From: JAVBQG01 sp031549185
Lineage (GTDB): Bacteria > Synergistota > Synergistia > Synergistales > Synergistaceae
Direction of reading: 5' to 3'
DNA: 64,000 nucleotides
Assembly: GCA_031549185.1 (NCBI GenBank)
Contig: JAVBQG010000044.1
Coordinates: 1-64,000, forward strand
Part shown: piece by piece, positions 7,693 to 16,631 of the stretch
Layout: each line of letters opens with the position of its first letter
How positions within the stretch are numbered: position 1 is the stretch's first letter
Position numbers and translations under genes: made by a program
The notes under the pieces: generated by a model
Database searches by the model: none
What the model was told of the DNA's origin: nothing
The model's input: the letters and a program-made list of their open reading frames with translations, nothing else

Positions 7693-9264
7693 ATGAGAGA
7701 GAAACTGGCGGAGACCGGCGCTCGCTTTAAGGATTTCTGGTCTTCTCTCAAGCGATGGCAGCAGGCCTCGCTTGTGGGCGCAGCCGTTCTCGTCCTCGGC
7801 GGGGTGCTCGCGGTCGCCATGATCGCGGGACGTACCGCATACGATCCTATCTTCTCCGGGCTCGAACCGCGAGATCAGGATGCCGTTATCAATTTCCTCA
7901 AGGAAGAGAAAATTCCATATCGAACCGACCCGAGGGCGAACGCCATTCTGGTGCCGAGCAACCATGTCTACGAGGCGAGAATCGCGCTGGCGGGCAAGGG
8001 CATACCCAGTGGCGGCGTCGTCGGATTCGAGCGTTTCGACCAGGCCAAGATGGGGCAGACGAGCTTCCAGGAGAAGGTCAATTACTACCGCGCCCTGGAG
8101 GGGGAGCTTTCACGCACGATCAAGGAGATCAACAACGTGTCGTCCGCGCGCGTCAGCATCGTCGTGCCGGAGCAGAAGCTCTTCATCGAGCAGCAGCAGC
8201 CGTCTACGGCCGCCGTTTTGTTGAAACTCAAGCCGGGTTCCACGTTCGGGCAGGACCAGGCGCGCGCGATCGTCCACTTGGTGGCGAGCAGCGTCGAGGG
8301 TCTCACACCGGAGAACGTCACGCTCGTCGACGCGGACGGCGTGATTCCGTTCGACGACATCTTGAACGACACGCTGACGGTACAGAACGGCAACAAGGTG
8401 GTGTTGAAGCACCGCGAGTTCGAAAAGGATTACGAGCAGGAGCTGGAGAAGAAGATCCGCGACACGCTCGAGAAAGTTTTCGGCCCCGGCAGGGTCAAAG
8501 CGGCCGTGCGGGTGGAGCTCGACTTCGATAAACGTCAAAAGAAGAACCGCGTCGTCACGCCGTTGCCGGATAAACCGTATGGCGTCCAACAGAGCGTGCA
8601 GACTACGGAGGAGACCTACACCGGACCGGCCGGCATCACGGGAGGTATTCCCGGCACCACGACCAACATTCCCGGCTACGCGGTGAACTCCGGCACCGGC
8701 CAGGGCAACGCCAACTACGAGCGGACGGACAACGTCACCAACTACGACAACACGACGCTGGAGTCGCAGGAGGTCGAGACGCCAGGCAAGGTGAAACGCC
8801 TGACGGCGACCGTCCTGATCGACGGGAAACTCAATCAGCGTCAGCTGGACGGATGGCGCGATGCCGTCGCTACGGCGATCGGCGCGGATGATGGCCGCGG
8901 CGACCGGCTTTCGATCATGGCGATGCCCTTCGACACATCCGTCGCCGACTCGTACGCCGCCAAACTGGCCGAGGAGCGCAGGAAACGCATGGTCATTGGA
9001 ATCTCCTCGTTTATCATTTTGCTGCTCGCCGTCGCCACGGCGCTTGTTCTTTGGCTGAAGAAGCGCCGTCAGGCCATTCGCGAGGGGCGCATCGGGAGAG
9101 AGGCGGATCAGACCCCGTCGTTGCGGGAGCTTCTCGAAAACCCGGATCTCATGACATCGCAAGGCGAGCTCTCCGTGCTGGAGGAGCAGTTGCGCAACTA
9201 TGCGGCGAACAACCCCGAGGAACTGGCGAACCTGATTAAAAACTGGGTGGTCGAGGATCTATGA
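7693..9264 (+). CDS. fliF: flagellar MS-ring protein FliF
   Basis: Inner-membrane MS-ring subunit of 523 residues. There is one transmembrane helix near residues 26-46 and a second near 437-457 (MVIGISSFIILLLAVATALV). The periplasmic ring-building motifs lie between, including YRTDPRANAILVPSNHVYEA and SIVVPEQKLFIEQQQPSTAA. The cytoplasmic C-terminal tail (from about 465), which should bind FliG, ends just where fliG begins. The last four bases overlap fliG (ATGA), which suits equimolar production of the rotor partners. No strong ribosome site precedes ATG 7693. Confidence 0.97.
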   Translation: MREKLAETGARFKDFWSSLKRWQQASLVGAAVLVLGGVLAVAMIAGRTAYDPIFSGLEPRDQDAVINFLKEEKIPYRTDPRANAILVPSNHVYEARIALAGKGIPSGGVVGFERFDQAKMGQTSFQEKVNYYRALEGELSRTIKEINNVSSARVSIVVPEQKLFIEQQQPSTAAVLLKLKPGSTFGQDQARAIVHLVASSVEGLTPENVTLVDADGVIPFDDILNDTLTVQNGNKVVLKHREFEKDYEQELEKKIRDTLEKVFGPGRVKAAVRVELDFDKRQKKNRVVTPLPDKPYGVQQSVQTTEETYTGPAGITGGIPGTTTNIPGYAVNSGTGQGNANYERTDNVTNYDNTTLESQEVETPGKVKRLTATVLIDGKLNQRQLDGWRDAVATAIGADDGRGDRLSIMAMPFDTSVADSYAAKLAEERRKRMVIGISSFIILLLAVATALVLWLKKRRQAIREGRIGREADQTPSLRELLENPDLMTSQGELSVLEEQLRNYAANNPEELANLIKNWVVEDL

Positions 9265-10271
9265 GCAAGGTAAAAGAGATGAGCGGCCGCGAAAAAGCAG
9301 CGATTCTGCTGGTGGCGCTTGGTCCGGAGGCGGTCTCCAAGGCATACCGCCATATAGACGATACCACCATCGAGTTGCTCACGCTCGAAATCGCCAATCT
9401 CAGAAAGGTCAGCCCCGATATTAAACTGGACGTCCTGAAGGAAGCGCAGGAGATCATCATGGCGCATGAGTTCATGACGCAGGGGGGCGTCGACTACGCT
9501 CGCAAGCTGCTCGAGCAGGCGCTCGGCGCGGACAAGGCGCAGGACATCCTCCGTCGCATCACGGCGAGCCTGCAGGTTCGCCCCTTCGACTTCGTGCGCC
9601 ACACCGACCCGCAGCAGCTGCTCAGTTTCATACAGAACGAACATCCGCAGACGATCGCGCTCATCCTCTCCTATCTTGCGCCCGAACAGGCGGCGCTCGT
9701 GCTGGGCGGGTTGCCCCCGGCCGCGCAGTGGGATGTGACCCGGCGCATCGCCAAGATGGACCGCATTACCCCGGAGGTGCTGCGCGAGGTCGAGCGTGTG
9801 CTGGAGAGAAAGCTGTCCACCGTCATGGGACAGGACTTCACGATCGCGGGAGGCCTCGACGCGGTGGTCAACCTGATCAACCGGGTGGACCGCGGAACCG
9901 AGCGAAATATCATCGAAGCCCTCGAGGAGCAGGATCCGGAGCTCGCCGAGGAGATCAAAAAGCGGCTCTTCATGTTCGACGACATCGGCGGCATGGACGA
10001 TCGTTCGCTTCAGCGCGTGCTGCGCGAAGTCGACCTCAAGGATCTAGGCCTCGCTCTCAAGGGCGCGTCGGAGGACCTGCGCGTCAAGTTCTTCAAGAAC
10101 ATGTCCAAGCGCGCGGCGGATATGCTCAAGGAGGATATGGACTTCATGGGCCCCGTGCGCGTGCGTATGGTCGAGGAGGCGCAGCAGAAGATCGTCAACG
10201 TGGTGCGCGCGCTCGAGGAAGCGGGCGAGATCGTCATAGCGCGCGGCGGAGAGGAAGAGCTCGTTGTCTGA
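9261..10271 (+). CDS. fliG: flagellar motor switch protein FliG
   Basis: Rotor protein (336 residues) that transmits stator torque and links FliF to FliM. The N-terminal start SGREKAAILLVALG, the middle EHPQTIALILSYLAPEQAA and the C-terminal torque helix region (SLQRVLREVDLKDLGLALKG, then KNMSKRAADMLKEDM) are all conserved, including the charged residues that contact MotA. It overlaps fliF by four bases and fliH by eight. Confidence 0.97.
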   Translation: MSKVKEMSGREKAAILLVALGPEAVSKAYRHIDDTTIELLTLEIANLRKVSPDIKLDVLKEAQEIIMAHEFMTQGGVDYARKLLEQALGADKAQDILRRITASLQVRPFDFVRHTDPQQLLSFIQNEHPQTIALILSYLAPEQAALVLGGLPPAAQWDVTRRIAKMDRITPEVLREVERVLERKLSTVMGQDFTIAGGLDAVVNLINRVDRGTERNIIEALEEQDPELAEEIKKRLFMFDDIGGMDDRSLQRVLREVDLKDLGLALKGASEDLRVKFFKNMSKRAADMLKEDMDFMGPVRVRMVEEAQQKIVNVVRALEEAGEIVIARGGEEELVV

Positions 10272-11163
10272 TCCCTCTCGCCAGCGCCTGATTCGTGCCG
10301 TGCGCCTCCTGCCCGGGGCGGTCAGAATCGGGCGCGGCACGATGGAGGACATACCGGAAAAAATTGAAGGGCCGGGCGCAAGCGCGTCCATGGAGACCCC
10401 GGAAAGCGAAGACTCCGCTCTGGTAATTGCACAGGCGGAGATTCGCAAATTAAAGTCCGAACTTCGCGGCCGCGAGTCCGAACTCGCAGAGGCGAAAGCG
10501 TCGGCGCAGAATCTGAGGAGCCAGATAGAGGCCGCACGGGCCGACGTCGAGCGGGAGAAAGCCGTTTTTTACGAAAAGGCGAAGGCTGAGCTCATCGGCT
10601 TGACGGAAGAGGCGGCGAAGAACGGCCGCGAAGAGGGCGCGGCGAAGGGCTACGAAGAGGGCCTGAAAAAGGCCGAGGCTGAGGTGAGTGCGGACTACCG
10701 GAATCGGTTCTCCGGCGCGCTCTCCCTGCTGGGGAACATCGGCGCGTCGCTCGAGGAGTCGCGCGAAAGGCTTGCCGCCGCACATGCGCCGCAGCTCATT
10801 CGCCTGTGGGAGATGATGCTGCGGAAGATGCTGCAGGTCGGCGTGGAGCTGGACCCCTCGGTCGTGGAGCGCTCGATCTCCTATATTCTGAGCAGGGTCA
10901 GCGACCGGGAGAGGATCGTGATCTATCTCAACCCCTCCGACGTCGAGATGGTGGAGAACATCAAGGATGGCATGAAAGACTCGATCCGCGGCGTCAAGAT
11001 TTTCGAACTCCTCTCCGATGAGCATGTCGACAAAGGAAGCTGCCTGGTCGAGACCGCGCTCGGCATCTACGACGCCCGTTGGAGGACGCAGATCGAGCAG
11101 GTCGCCACGGAGGTCCGCGATCTGCTGATGGAGGCGATGTCGTCGGATGTCGCAGGCGAGTAG
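10264..11163 (+). CDS. fliH: flagellar export ATPase regulator FliH
   Basis: Peripheral stator of the flagellar type III ATPase (299 residues). It has a long charged coiled coil (about residues 55-150), including a Gly-rich stretch (NGREEGAAKGYEEGLKKAEA) typical of FliH, and a C-terminal FliI-binding domain. TTG 10264 is preferred because GAGAGGAAG lies 8 bases upstream and the start RAVRLLPGAVRIG resembles other FliH N-termini. An ATG at 10342 would cut this off. The 3' end overlaps fliI by 17 bases. Confidence 0.9.
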   Translation: MSDPSRQRLIRAVRLLPGAVRIGRGTMEDIPEKIEGPGASASMETPESEDSALVIAQAEIRKLKSELRGRESELAEAKASAQNLRSQIEAARADVEREKAVFYEKAKAELIGLTEEAAKNGREEGAAKGYEEGLKKAEAEVSADYRNRFSGALSLLGNIGASLEESRERLAAAHAPQLIRLWEMMLRKMLQVGVELDPSVVERSISYILSRVSDRERIVIYLNPSDVEMVENIKDGMKDSIRGVKIFELLSDEHVDKGSCLVETALGIYDARWRTQIEQVATEVRDLLMEAMSSDVAGE

Positions 11164-12481
11164 CCCGGATCGTTCGGACTTGTTCATCGCGCTGGAGGGA
11201 CGCCTCGCCCAGACGGAGCTGATCCGCATCAACGGGCGGGTCGTTCAGGTCGTCGGCCTCGTGATCGAGTCGCAGGGGCCGGACGTACAGATCGGCGACC
11301 TGTGCGAAGTCCGCTTCCGCAACCGCGATACGATTCTGCAGGCAGAGGTGGTCGGCTTCAAGACCGACCGCGTTCTATTGATGCCGCTCGGAGAACTTTC
11401 GGATATAGGACCCGGTTGCGACGTGCTCTCGATGGGCAGGCCGCTCGGTGTAAATGTATCGAACGCGCTTTTGGGGCGCGTGCTGGACGGCTTGGGTCAG
11501 CCGATCGACTCGCTGGGACCCGTGCCCGCGACGGAGTTTTACCCGTTGCGCTCCGCCCCGCCACATCCGCTGCGCAGGCAGATGATCGAAAAGCCCCTCT
11601 CCGTAGGGGTCAAGGTGATCGACGGCCTGCTCACGCTGGGGCAGGGACAGCGCGTCGGGATCTTCGCCGGCTCCGGCGTCGGGAAGAGCGTGTTGCTCGG
11701 GATGATGGCCCGCAACACGGAGGCGGACATCAACGTCATCGCCCTCGTCGGCGAACGCGGCCGAGAGGTGAAGGAGTTTCTGGACAGGGATCTGGGGGCG
11801 GGGCTGGCCCGCTCCGTCGTCGTGGTCGCCACGTCCGATCAGCCGCCGCTGGTGCGTCTCAAGGCAGCCATGACGGCGACGGCGATCGCGGAATATTTTA
11901 GGGACCGGGGCAAGAACGTGCTGCTCATGATGGACTCCGTGACGCGCGTGGCGATGGCGCAGCGCGACGTCGGGCTCGCGATCGGCGAGCCGCCGGCCAC
12001 GCGAGGCTACACGCCGTCGGTCTTCGCGCTCCTGCCGCGGCTGCTGGAGCGCTCCGGGGCGGGCGAACAGGGGAGCATCACCGCGATCTACTCCGTGCTG
12101 GTCGAGGGCGACGATATGAACGAGCCCATCGCCGACACGGTGCGCGGAATTCTGGACGGGCACTTCGTGTTGAGCCGTCAGCTCGCCGCGAAGTATCACT
12201 ATCCGTCGGTCGACGTGCAGCGGAGCGTCAGCCGCGTCATGCCGTCGGTGGTCTCCGAGCAGCAATACGAGGCGGCGGGCCGGGTTCGGGAGCTTCTCGC
12301 GATCTTCGAGGAGGCGCAGGATCTGATCAACATCGGCGCGTACAAGCCGGGGAGCAACCCGAAGGTCGACTGGGCTCTGAAACACATCGAGGCGGTCGAC
12401 GCATTTCTCAAGCAGGGCATGGGCGAGAACGTCTCGTTCGACAGTACGGTGCAGCAGCTGTTGCAGCTAGCGCCGCGATAG
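11147..12481 (+). CDS. fliI: flagellum-specific export ATPase FliI
   Basis: Hexameric ATPase (444 residues), homologous to F1-beta, that energises substrate delivery to the flagellar export gate. Walker A is GIFAGSGVGKSVLLG (about residues 169-183). Walker B is in NVLLMMDSVTRVAMAQRD. The type III ATPase signature GEPPATRGYTPSVFALLPRL follows. It starts inside fliH, keeping the FliH-FliI complex coupled, and is followed by fliJ after 34 bases. Confidence 0.97.
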   Translation: MSQASSPDRSDLFIALEGRLAQTELIRINGRVVQVVGLVIESQGPDVQIGDLCEVRFRNRDTILQAEVVGFKTDRVLLMPLGELSDIGPGCDVLSMGRPLGVNVSNALLGRVLDGLGQPIDSLGPVPATEFYPLRSAPPHPLRRQMIEKPLSVGVKVIDGLLTLGQGQRVGIFAGSGVGKSVLLGMMARNTEADINVIALVGERGREVKEFLDRDLGAGLARSVVVVATSDQPPLVRLKAAMTATAIAEYFRDRGKNVLLMMDSVTRVAMAQRDVGLAIGEPPATRGYTPSVFALLPRLLERSGAGEQGSITAIYSVLVEGDDMNEPIADTVRGILDGHFVLSRQLAAKYHYPSVDVQRSVSRVMPSVVSEQQYEAAGRVRELLAIFEEAQDLINIGAYKPGSNPKVDWALKHIEAVDAFLKQGMGENVSFDSTVQQLLQLAPR

Positions 12482-12515
12482 GACGATAAATCGGCCTTTT
12501 ATAGGAGGTCTGGCG

Positions 12516-12977
12516 ATGGCGAGCGATGTGGTGCGTTTCAAGAGGGTTTTGCGGGTACGGGAGGTCGAGCGCGACATATCCCAGTCCGAACTGGCCGCCA
12601 AGATGGCGGAGGAGGAGCGGATCCTGCGCGGCGTGAACGAAATACAGGAGAAGAAGGAGAGCGCGCTGGCGGAGTTCTGCTCGGGCCAGGAGCGCGTCGT
12701 CTCCCCTCAGCAACTCTGGTTCGAGCGCCAGAGCCTGGATGTCATGGAGAAGAAACTCGACAGCGAGAAGACGAAGCTGCAGAGCTGCCGGGTCGAAATA
12801 GAGGAACAGAAGAACGATCTGCTCGAAAAACATCGCAACGTTCAGCTGATGGGAAAACATGTCGATAAATTGAAGGCAAGGGATTTCAAGAAAGCCATCG
12901 ACACGGAGCAGAACAACCTGGACGACATCACGGCGATGCGCTATCTGCGCAACATGAGGAGGGAGGCGTCCGCATGA
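12516..12977 (+). CDS. fliJ: flagellar export protein FliJ
   Basis: A 153-residue, almost entirely helical charged protein, the central-stalk component of the export ATPase. Assignment rests on position directly after fliI, size, and a coiled-coil pattern across residues 15-140, with N-terminal FKRVLRVREVERD typical of FliJ. An AGGAGGTCTGGCG ribosome site precedes ATG 12516. The stop overlaps the next start (ATGA). Confidence 0.88.
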   Translation: MASDVVRFKRVLRVREVERDISQSELAAKMAEEERILRGVNEIQEKKESALAEFCSGQERVVSPQQLWFERQSLDVMEKKLDSEKTKLQSCRVEIEEQKNDLLEKHRNVQLMGKHVDKLKARDFKKAIDTEQNNLDDITAMRYLRNMRREASA

Positions 12978-13555
12978 GGGATCCGATTGCCAATGTCGGA
13001 AGAGTGCTCGGGCGTATCCGCGAGATCGAGGGCCTCGTCTACGCGCATGTGACGCCGAACGAGGAGCAGCCGGAGCGATTTTCCAAGGTGATGGAGGAAA
13101 CGCTGGACGACCCGTATGCGTCGTACGACGCGGAGGTCTCCGTGCCCGGCACGGTCTCGGAGCGTCTCGAAATGTGGGAGCCGAAGCTGCAGGAGCTCTG
13201 TGAAAAATACGAGGTCGACCCTCATCTCGCGAGGGCCGTTATGCGCTGTGAGTCCGGGGGCAACCCGAAGGCGGTGTCGAGCGCGGGCGCGATCGGCCTT
13301 ATGCAGCTGATGCCGGGGACGGCAAAGGGTCTGGGCGTTGACCCCAAAAATCCCGAGCGCAATCTCGAGGGGGGTATCAAATATCTCGCCCAACTGGCCG
13401 ATAAATATGACGGGGATTATGTAAAAGCGCTTGCGGCGTACAACGCGGGTTCCGGCCGGGTGGACTCCTACGGCGGCGTTCCGCCGTTTCCCGAGACGCA
13501 GCGGTATGTTAAGAATGTGCTTGCGCTCTACCGAAAATATTCCAGGGGCGATTGA
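12974..13555 (+). CDS. lytic transglycosylase (SLT/Slt70-type domain)
   Basis: Peptidoglycan-cleaving enzyme of 193 residues. The SLT domain occupies about 70-190: the catalytic Glu is in RCESGGNPKAVSSAGAIG, followed by LMQLMPGTAKGLGVDP and ALAAYNAGSGRVDSYGG. Placed between fliJ and fliK, it most likely opens the wall for rod passage, a job done by FlgJ elsewhere; no FlgJ is present in the window. No signal peptide is visible in the first 60 residues, so export may go through the flagellar channel (inference). Confidence 0.88.
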   Translation: MRDPIANVGRVLGRIREIEGLVYAHVTPNEEQPERFSKVMEETLDDPYASYDAEVSVPGTVSERLEMWEPKLQELCEKYEVDPHLARAVMRCESGGNPKAVSSAGAIGLMQLMPGTAKGLGVDPKNPERNLEGGIKYLAQLADKYDGDYVKALAAYNAGSGRVDSYGGVPPFPETQRYVKNVLALYRKYSRGD

Positions 13556-13557
13556 TC

Positions 13558-14271
13558 ATGGCCGATTTACTAGACGATGAAGTGAAGACCGAAGAATCCG
13601 CAACCCCTCAATCTGCCGCGAAGCCTGAAAAGGCCAAGGGTGGGAAGAAGAAAAAGAAGAAGAGAGGTTGCGGATTTTTTCTTCTCCTGATGCTGCTGGT
13701 CGCCGGCATTGCCGCCGGCGTACAGGCGAGCGGCGGGGCCGATCTGCGTCCGTACGTGTACGAGATCGTGCCGCGGATTCCGGTCATCGGAAAGAGCGCC
13801 GCGGAGCTGCTCGGCATTCCGGAGATCTACTCGCTCACCACGGACGAACGCAGAAGGATCGAGCTCGACGAGTGGGAGGTCGAGATCGCGAACAAGACGC
13901 GGTCGCTGGATGCTCGGCTCAAGGCGGTGGACAAGACGTCGAAGGATCTGGGCCGCAAAGAGAGGGATCTCTTCGAGGCGCAGGAGGAGCTGCGCGCGCG
14001 TATCGAGGCGCTGAGCGGCGATATAGAGGGCGGGCCGGGGGCTCTCACCTCCCAGCAGAAGGACGAACTGAGTCGCATCGTGCGGACGTTCGAGGAGATG
14101 TCTCCGAAGAACGCGGCGGCGATTCTTGAAAAGCTGGACATGAACCTGGCGGTACCCGTTCTCGACCAACTGGCGGAGGATTTCAGGGCGAAAGCTCTCG
14201 GGCGCATGGATGCCGACGTGGCTGCAGGGCTGATGGAACGGCTGTCGGAATATCAGAGGCAGAAAAAATAA
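13558..14271 (+). CDS. MotE-like flagellar protein (MgtE-N type domain)
   Basis: A 237-residue membrane-anchored protein. The cytoplasmic N-terminus is Lys-rich (KKKKKKRG), followed by one transmembrane helix (about residues 40-60), a periplasmic coiled coil (about 100-160) and a C-terminal domain with EEMSPKNAAAILEKLDMNLA and MDADVAAGLMERLSEYQ repeats like the MgtE N-domain. This architecture matches MotE/YlxF proteins that assist the stator MotC or the basal body. ATG 13558 is chosen over TTG 13552 because AGGGGCG is well spaced from it. It precedes fliK. Confidence 0.75.
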   Translation: MADLLDDEVKTEESATPQSAAKPEKAKGGKKKKKKRGCGFFLLLMLLVAGIAAGVQASGGADLRPYVYEIVPRIPVIGKSAAELLGIPEIYSLTTDERRRIELDEWEVEIANKTRSLDARLKAVDKTSKDLGRKERDLFEAQEELRARIEALSGDIEGGPGALTSQQKDELSRIVRTFEEMSPKNAAAILEKLDMNLAVPVLDQLAEDFRAKALGRMDADVAAGLMERLSEYQRQKK

Positions 14272-14300
14272 TCGATAATCGTTTATCAGAGGTGAGCCGA

Positions 14301-15908
14301 ATGGCCGTTCAATTGAACAACGCTTCATCTTCGCAGGATTACATGCAGATACCGCCGTCGCAGACTTCCGCCCGGGGCGGCGCTCCGGAGGCGACCACGG
14401 GTGTCGCCGGCGCCGGAGTTCGCGACGACTCCGGGCGCGGCGGGCGCGCGAACGACTTTCAGAATCTGCTGAGCTCTCTCAAGAAGACGGCTGTCGAGCT
14501 GTCCGAGAAGGCCTCGGCGAAGAGAGCCGCGGGCGAAACGTCGGACGAGACGCAGGATGCGGAGAGCGAATCCGCGGAGGACCTCTCCGTCCTTGTCAAT
14601 CCGCTCATCAGAGGCATGGAGCAGCTCAAGCAGCTGATCGAATCCATGCAGGCCGAGTTGAAGGAGGGCGACGTCAAAGGCGCTATCGCCATCGCGCAGG
14701 ACGCCGCCGCCAAGGTCAGCCGCTTCGACCCCGACCTAATCCTCGGGAAGGACTTCGTCGACGGCTCGCTCGGCAAAAAGCTGCAGGAGTTCCTGGCCGA
14801 CGGGACGAAGGCGCCCTCCGAGCCTTCCGTCGTACCGGAGGAAACGGCCGCGGCGGACGCCACGGATGCGGGTATGGGGGACGGCGAGGGGGATGCGTTG
14901 CTCGACTCGCTCTTTTCCCTCGGCGAGGAGCTCAACCCCACGCGCAAAGGCGAGGCGGTGACGGATGAGGCGGCGAAAGCGACGTCCGAAAAACTGGCCG
15001 GCATCGCGAATGAACTCCTCAAAACCATAGAGCAGCGCAATCCTGCCCTCGTCGAACAGTTGACGAATCTGCGCGACGCGGCCGAGAACGGCCTTTCCCC
15101 CAAGGAGATGGACGAGGCGATCGCCGCGCTCGACGAGATTCTGGCGGCGCTCGACGGCAAGATGAAAAAAGCGCTCGACGAGGCGATGCGTTCGAAGAAT
15201 CCGGTCGAGGAATACGACCGAATCAAAGAGGACGAAGTAGATCTGTCGAAGGCCATTCCCTCGCCGGACAAGACGACGAAGGCTTCCGTCGACGCGCGGT
15301 CGCAGAAGGGCTATCAGGCTGCGAGCGCCAGTGATTTCGAGCACGACAGGGGCCCGGCGAAAAGCGACTTTTCGCACGACCTGGCGGCGTCCGTGCGCGC
15401 CTCGCTGAGCGGCGCCGCGGAGGAGGCCTTCGAGGTTCGCCCGGCGGCGACCTCCACGCTGGGGCAGCCGGGCGTCTCCTACTCGCTGGATCCGAACGAC
15501 GCGTTCGGGGACGGGGTCACGACGATGCTGCAGTTCCTGCGCGATGAGGGAATCTCCGAGGCGCGCATCGTCGTCGAGCCTCCGGCCCTGGGACGCATCG
15601 ACGTCAGCCTGCAGGCCACCGCCTCCGGTGTCGAGGCCGTTTTCAAAGTGGACAACGAACACCTCAAGCAGGTGCTGCAGCAGCAGCTGGATTCACTGAA
15701 AAATTCTCTTGAGGCGCAGGGTATTCATGTTTCGGGTTTGGCGGTCGATATTAAAAACAGAGATGACCATCGGCGGCAGGATGCCCAGGGGACGAACCGG
15801 AAGGTTCGCCGCGTGGGCGGAGTCGAAGGGGCCGGCGACGAGGATGGGGAGGAACCGCGCCTCGTGCGCCTCGATCTCGAAAAGGGTCTGTTGCACTGGA
15901 TCGCATAG
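14301..15908 (+). CDS. fliK: flagellar hook-length control protein FliK
   Basis: A 535-residue molecular ruler that is secreted and then switches export specificity through FlhB. The long N-terminal two-thirds is low-complexity, Ala/Glu/Ser-rich and helical. The conserved Flg_hook domain is at about 395-480, with ARIVVEPPALGRIDVSLQA and VDNEHLKQVLQQQLDSLKNS. ATG 14301 fits the AGAGGTGAG ribosome site better than GTG 14292. The unusual length goes together with a very long hook protein gene downstream. Confidence 0.9.
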   Translation: MAVQLNNASSSQDYMQIPPSQTSARGGAPEATTGVAGAGVRDDSGRGGRANDFQNLLSSLKKTAVELSEKASAKRAAGETSDETQDAESESAEDLSVLVNPLIRGMEQLKQLIESMQAELKEGDVKGAIAIAQDAAAKVSRFDPDLILGKDFVDGSLGKKLQEFLADGTKAPSEPSVVPEETAAADATDAGMGDGEGDALLDSLFSLGEELNPTRKGEAVTDEAAKATSEKLAGIANELLKTIEQRNPALVEQLTNLRDAAENGLSPKEMDEAIAALDEILAALDGKMKKALDEAMRSKNPVEEYDRIKEDEVDLSKAIPSPDKTTKASVDARSQKGYQAASASDFEHDRGPAKSDFSHDLAASVRASLSGAAEEAFEVRPAATSTLGQPGVSYSLDPNDAFGDGVTTMLQFLRDEGISEARIVVEPPALGRIDVSLQATASGVEAVFKVDNEHLKQVLQQQLDSLKNSLEAQGIHVSGLAVDIKNRDDHRRQDAQGTNRKVRRVGGVEGAGDEDGEEPRLVRLDLEKGLLHWIA

Positions 15909-15938
15909 AGAGCCGATTTAGGGCGGGAGGGAACGAAC

Positions 15939-16436
15939 ATGGCTGAAGTGACGGCAACCAGCGGGTTTATTACCAAGTACGAAGACACGAAAAACAAATT
16001 GAGCGGCGGCGATCAGCTGGGCAAGGAGGATTTTCTCAAACTCCTCGTCGCACAGATGACGCAGCAGGATCCGACGAACCCGATGAAGGACACCGAGTTC
16101 GTTTCGCAGCTCGCGACCTACTCGGGCCTGGAACAGCAGATGAACATCAATAAGAATCTGGAGAAATTGATCGCGGTCAACCAGAGCGCCAATATCTCCG
16201 CGGCCACCTCCTGTATCGGCAAACTCGTCGGCTACGTCGATTCGAACGGCACGGCGAGAGCACAGCTCGTCGAGTTCATCGACATCGTCGATGGCGACAT
16301 CAACCTCTATCTGGCAGATGGGAGCTATGTCCCGTTCAGCAAGGTCGAACAGATCGGCATCCCGAAGGCCGCCGAGGAGAAGAAGCCCGAGGACAACACA
16401 GGCGACGGCGGCGCTGGTGAGGATGGCGACGGTTAA
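15939..16436 (+). CDS. flgD: flagellar hook scaffolding protein FlgD
   Basis: Hook-cap protein of 165 residues. The N-terminal FlgD motif LGKEDFLKLLVAQMTQQDPT, followed by NPMKDTEFVSQLATYSGLEQ (about residues 27-67), is unmistakable. The protein is short and appears to lack the FlgD Ig/tudor domains of enteric homologues, ending in an acidic, Gly-rich tail. GGAGGG precedes ATG 15939. A roughly 195-bp gap follows before flgE. Confidence 0.93.
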   Translation: MAEVTATSGFITKYEDTKNKLSGGDQLGKEDFLKLLVAQMTQQDPTNPMKDTEFVSQLATYSGLEQQMNINKNLEKLIAVNQSANISAATSCIGKLVGYVDSNGTARAQLVEFIDIVDGDINLYLADGSYVPFSKVEQIGIPKAAEEKKPEDNTGDGGAGEDGDG

Positions 16437-16478
16437 ACAACGAAGCGAGCAACGCTCCCTCAAGGAGGAGGGTGTTTC

Positions 16479-16498
16479 GGGCAAGGGAGTGCCCTTTT
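16479..16498 (+). terminator. possible weak terminator or attenuator between flgD and flgE
   Basis: GGGCA (16479-16483) pairs with TGCCC (16490-16494) and is followed by TTTT. The stem is only 5 bp, so this may reduce rather than end transcription, or serve as an mRNA-processing hairpin upstream of the hook gene. The rest of the 16437-16631 gap holds no convincing promoter. Confidence 0.35.
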
Positions 16499-16631
16499 CG
16501 GGAGCCTCAAACGGATAAAGGCGTATTGAGGTTCCCTGTTTCTAAAATACCCGCCCTCTGGAACGTGGGCTTTTATGACGGCAAGGGATTGCAATAAAAA
16601 TTTTCGAGTTTTATACGAGGAGGATACGAAT

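Noticed and set aside
16596..16617. TTGCAA-N17-TATACG as a promoter for flgE
   Set aside because: The -10 would sit directly against the AGGAGG ribosome site, so the transcript would start without it.
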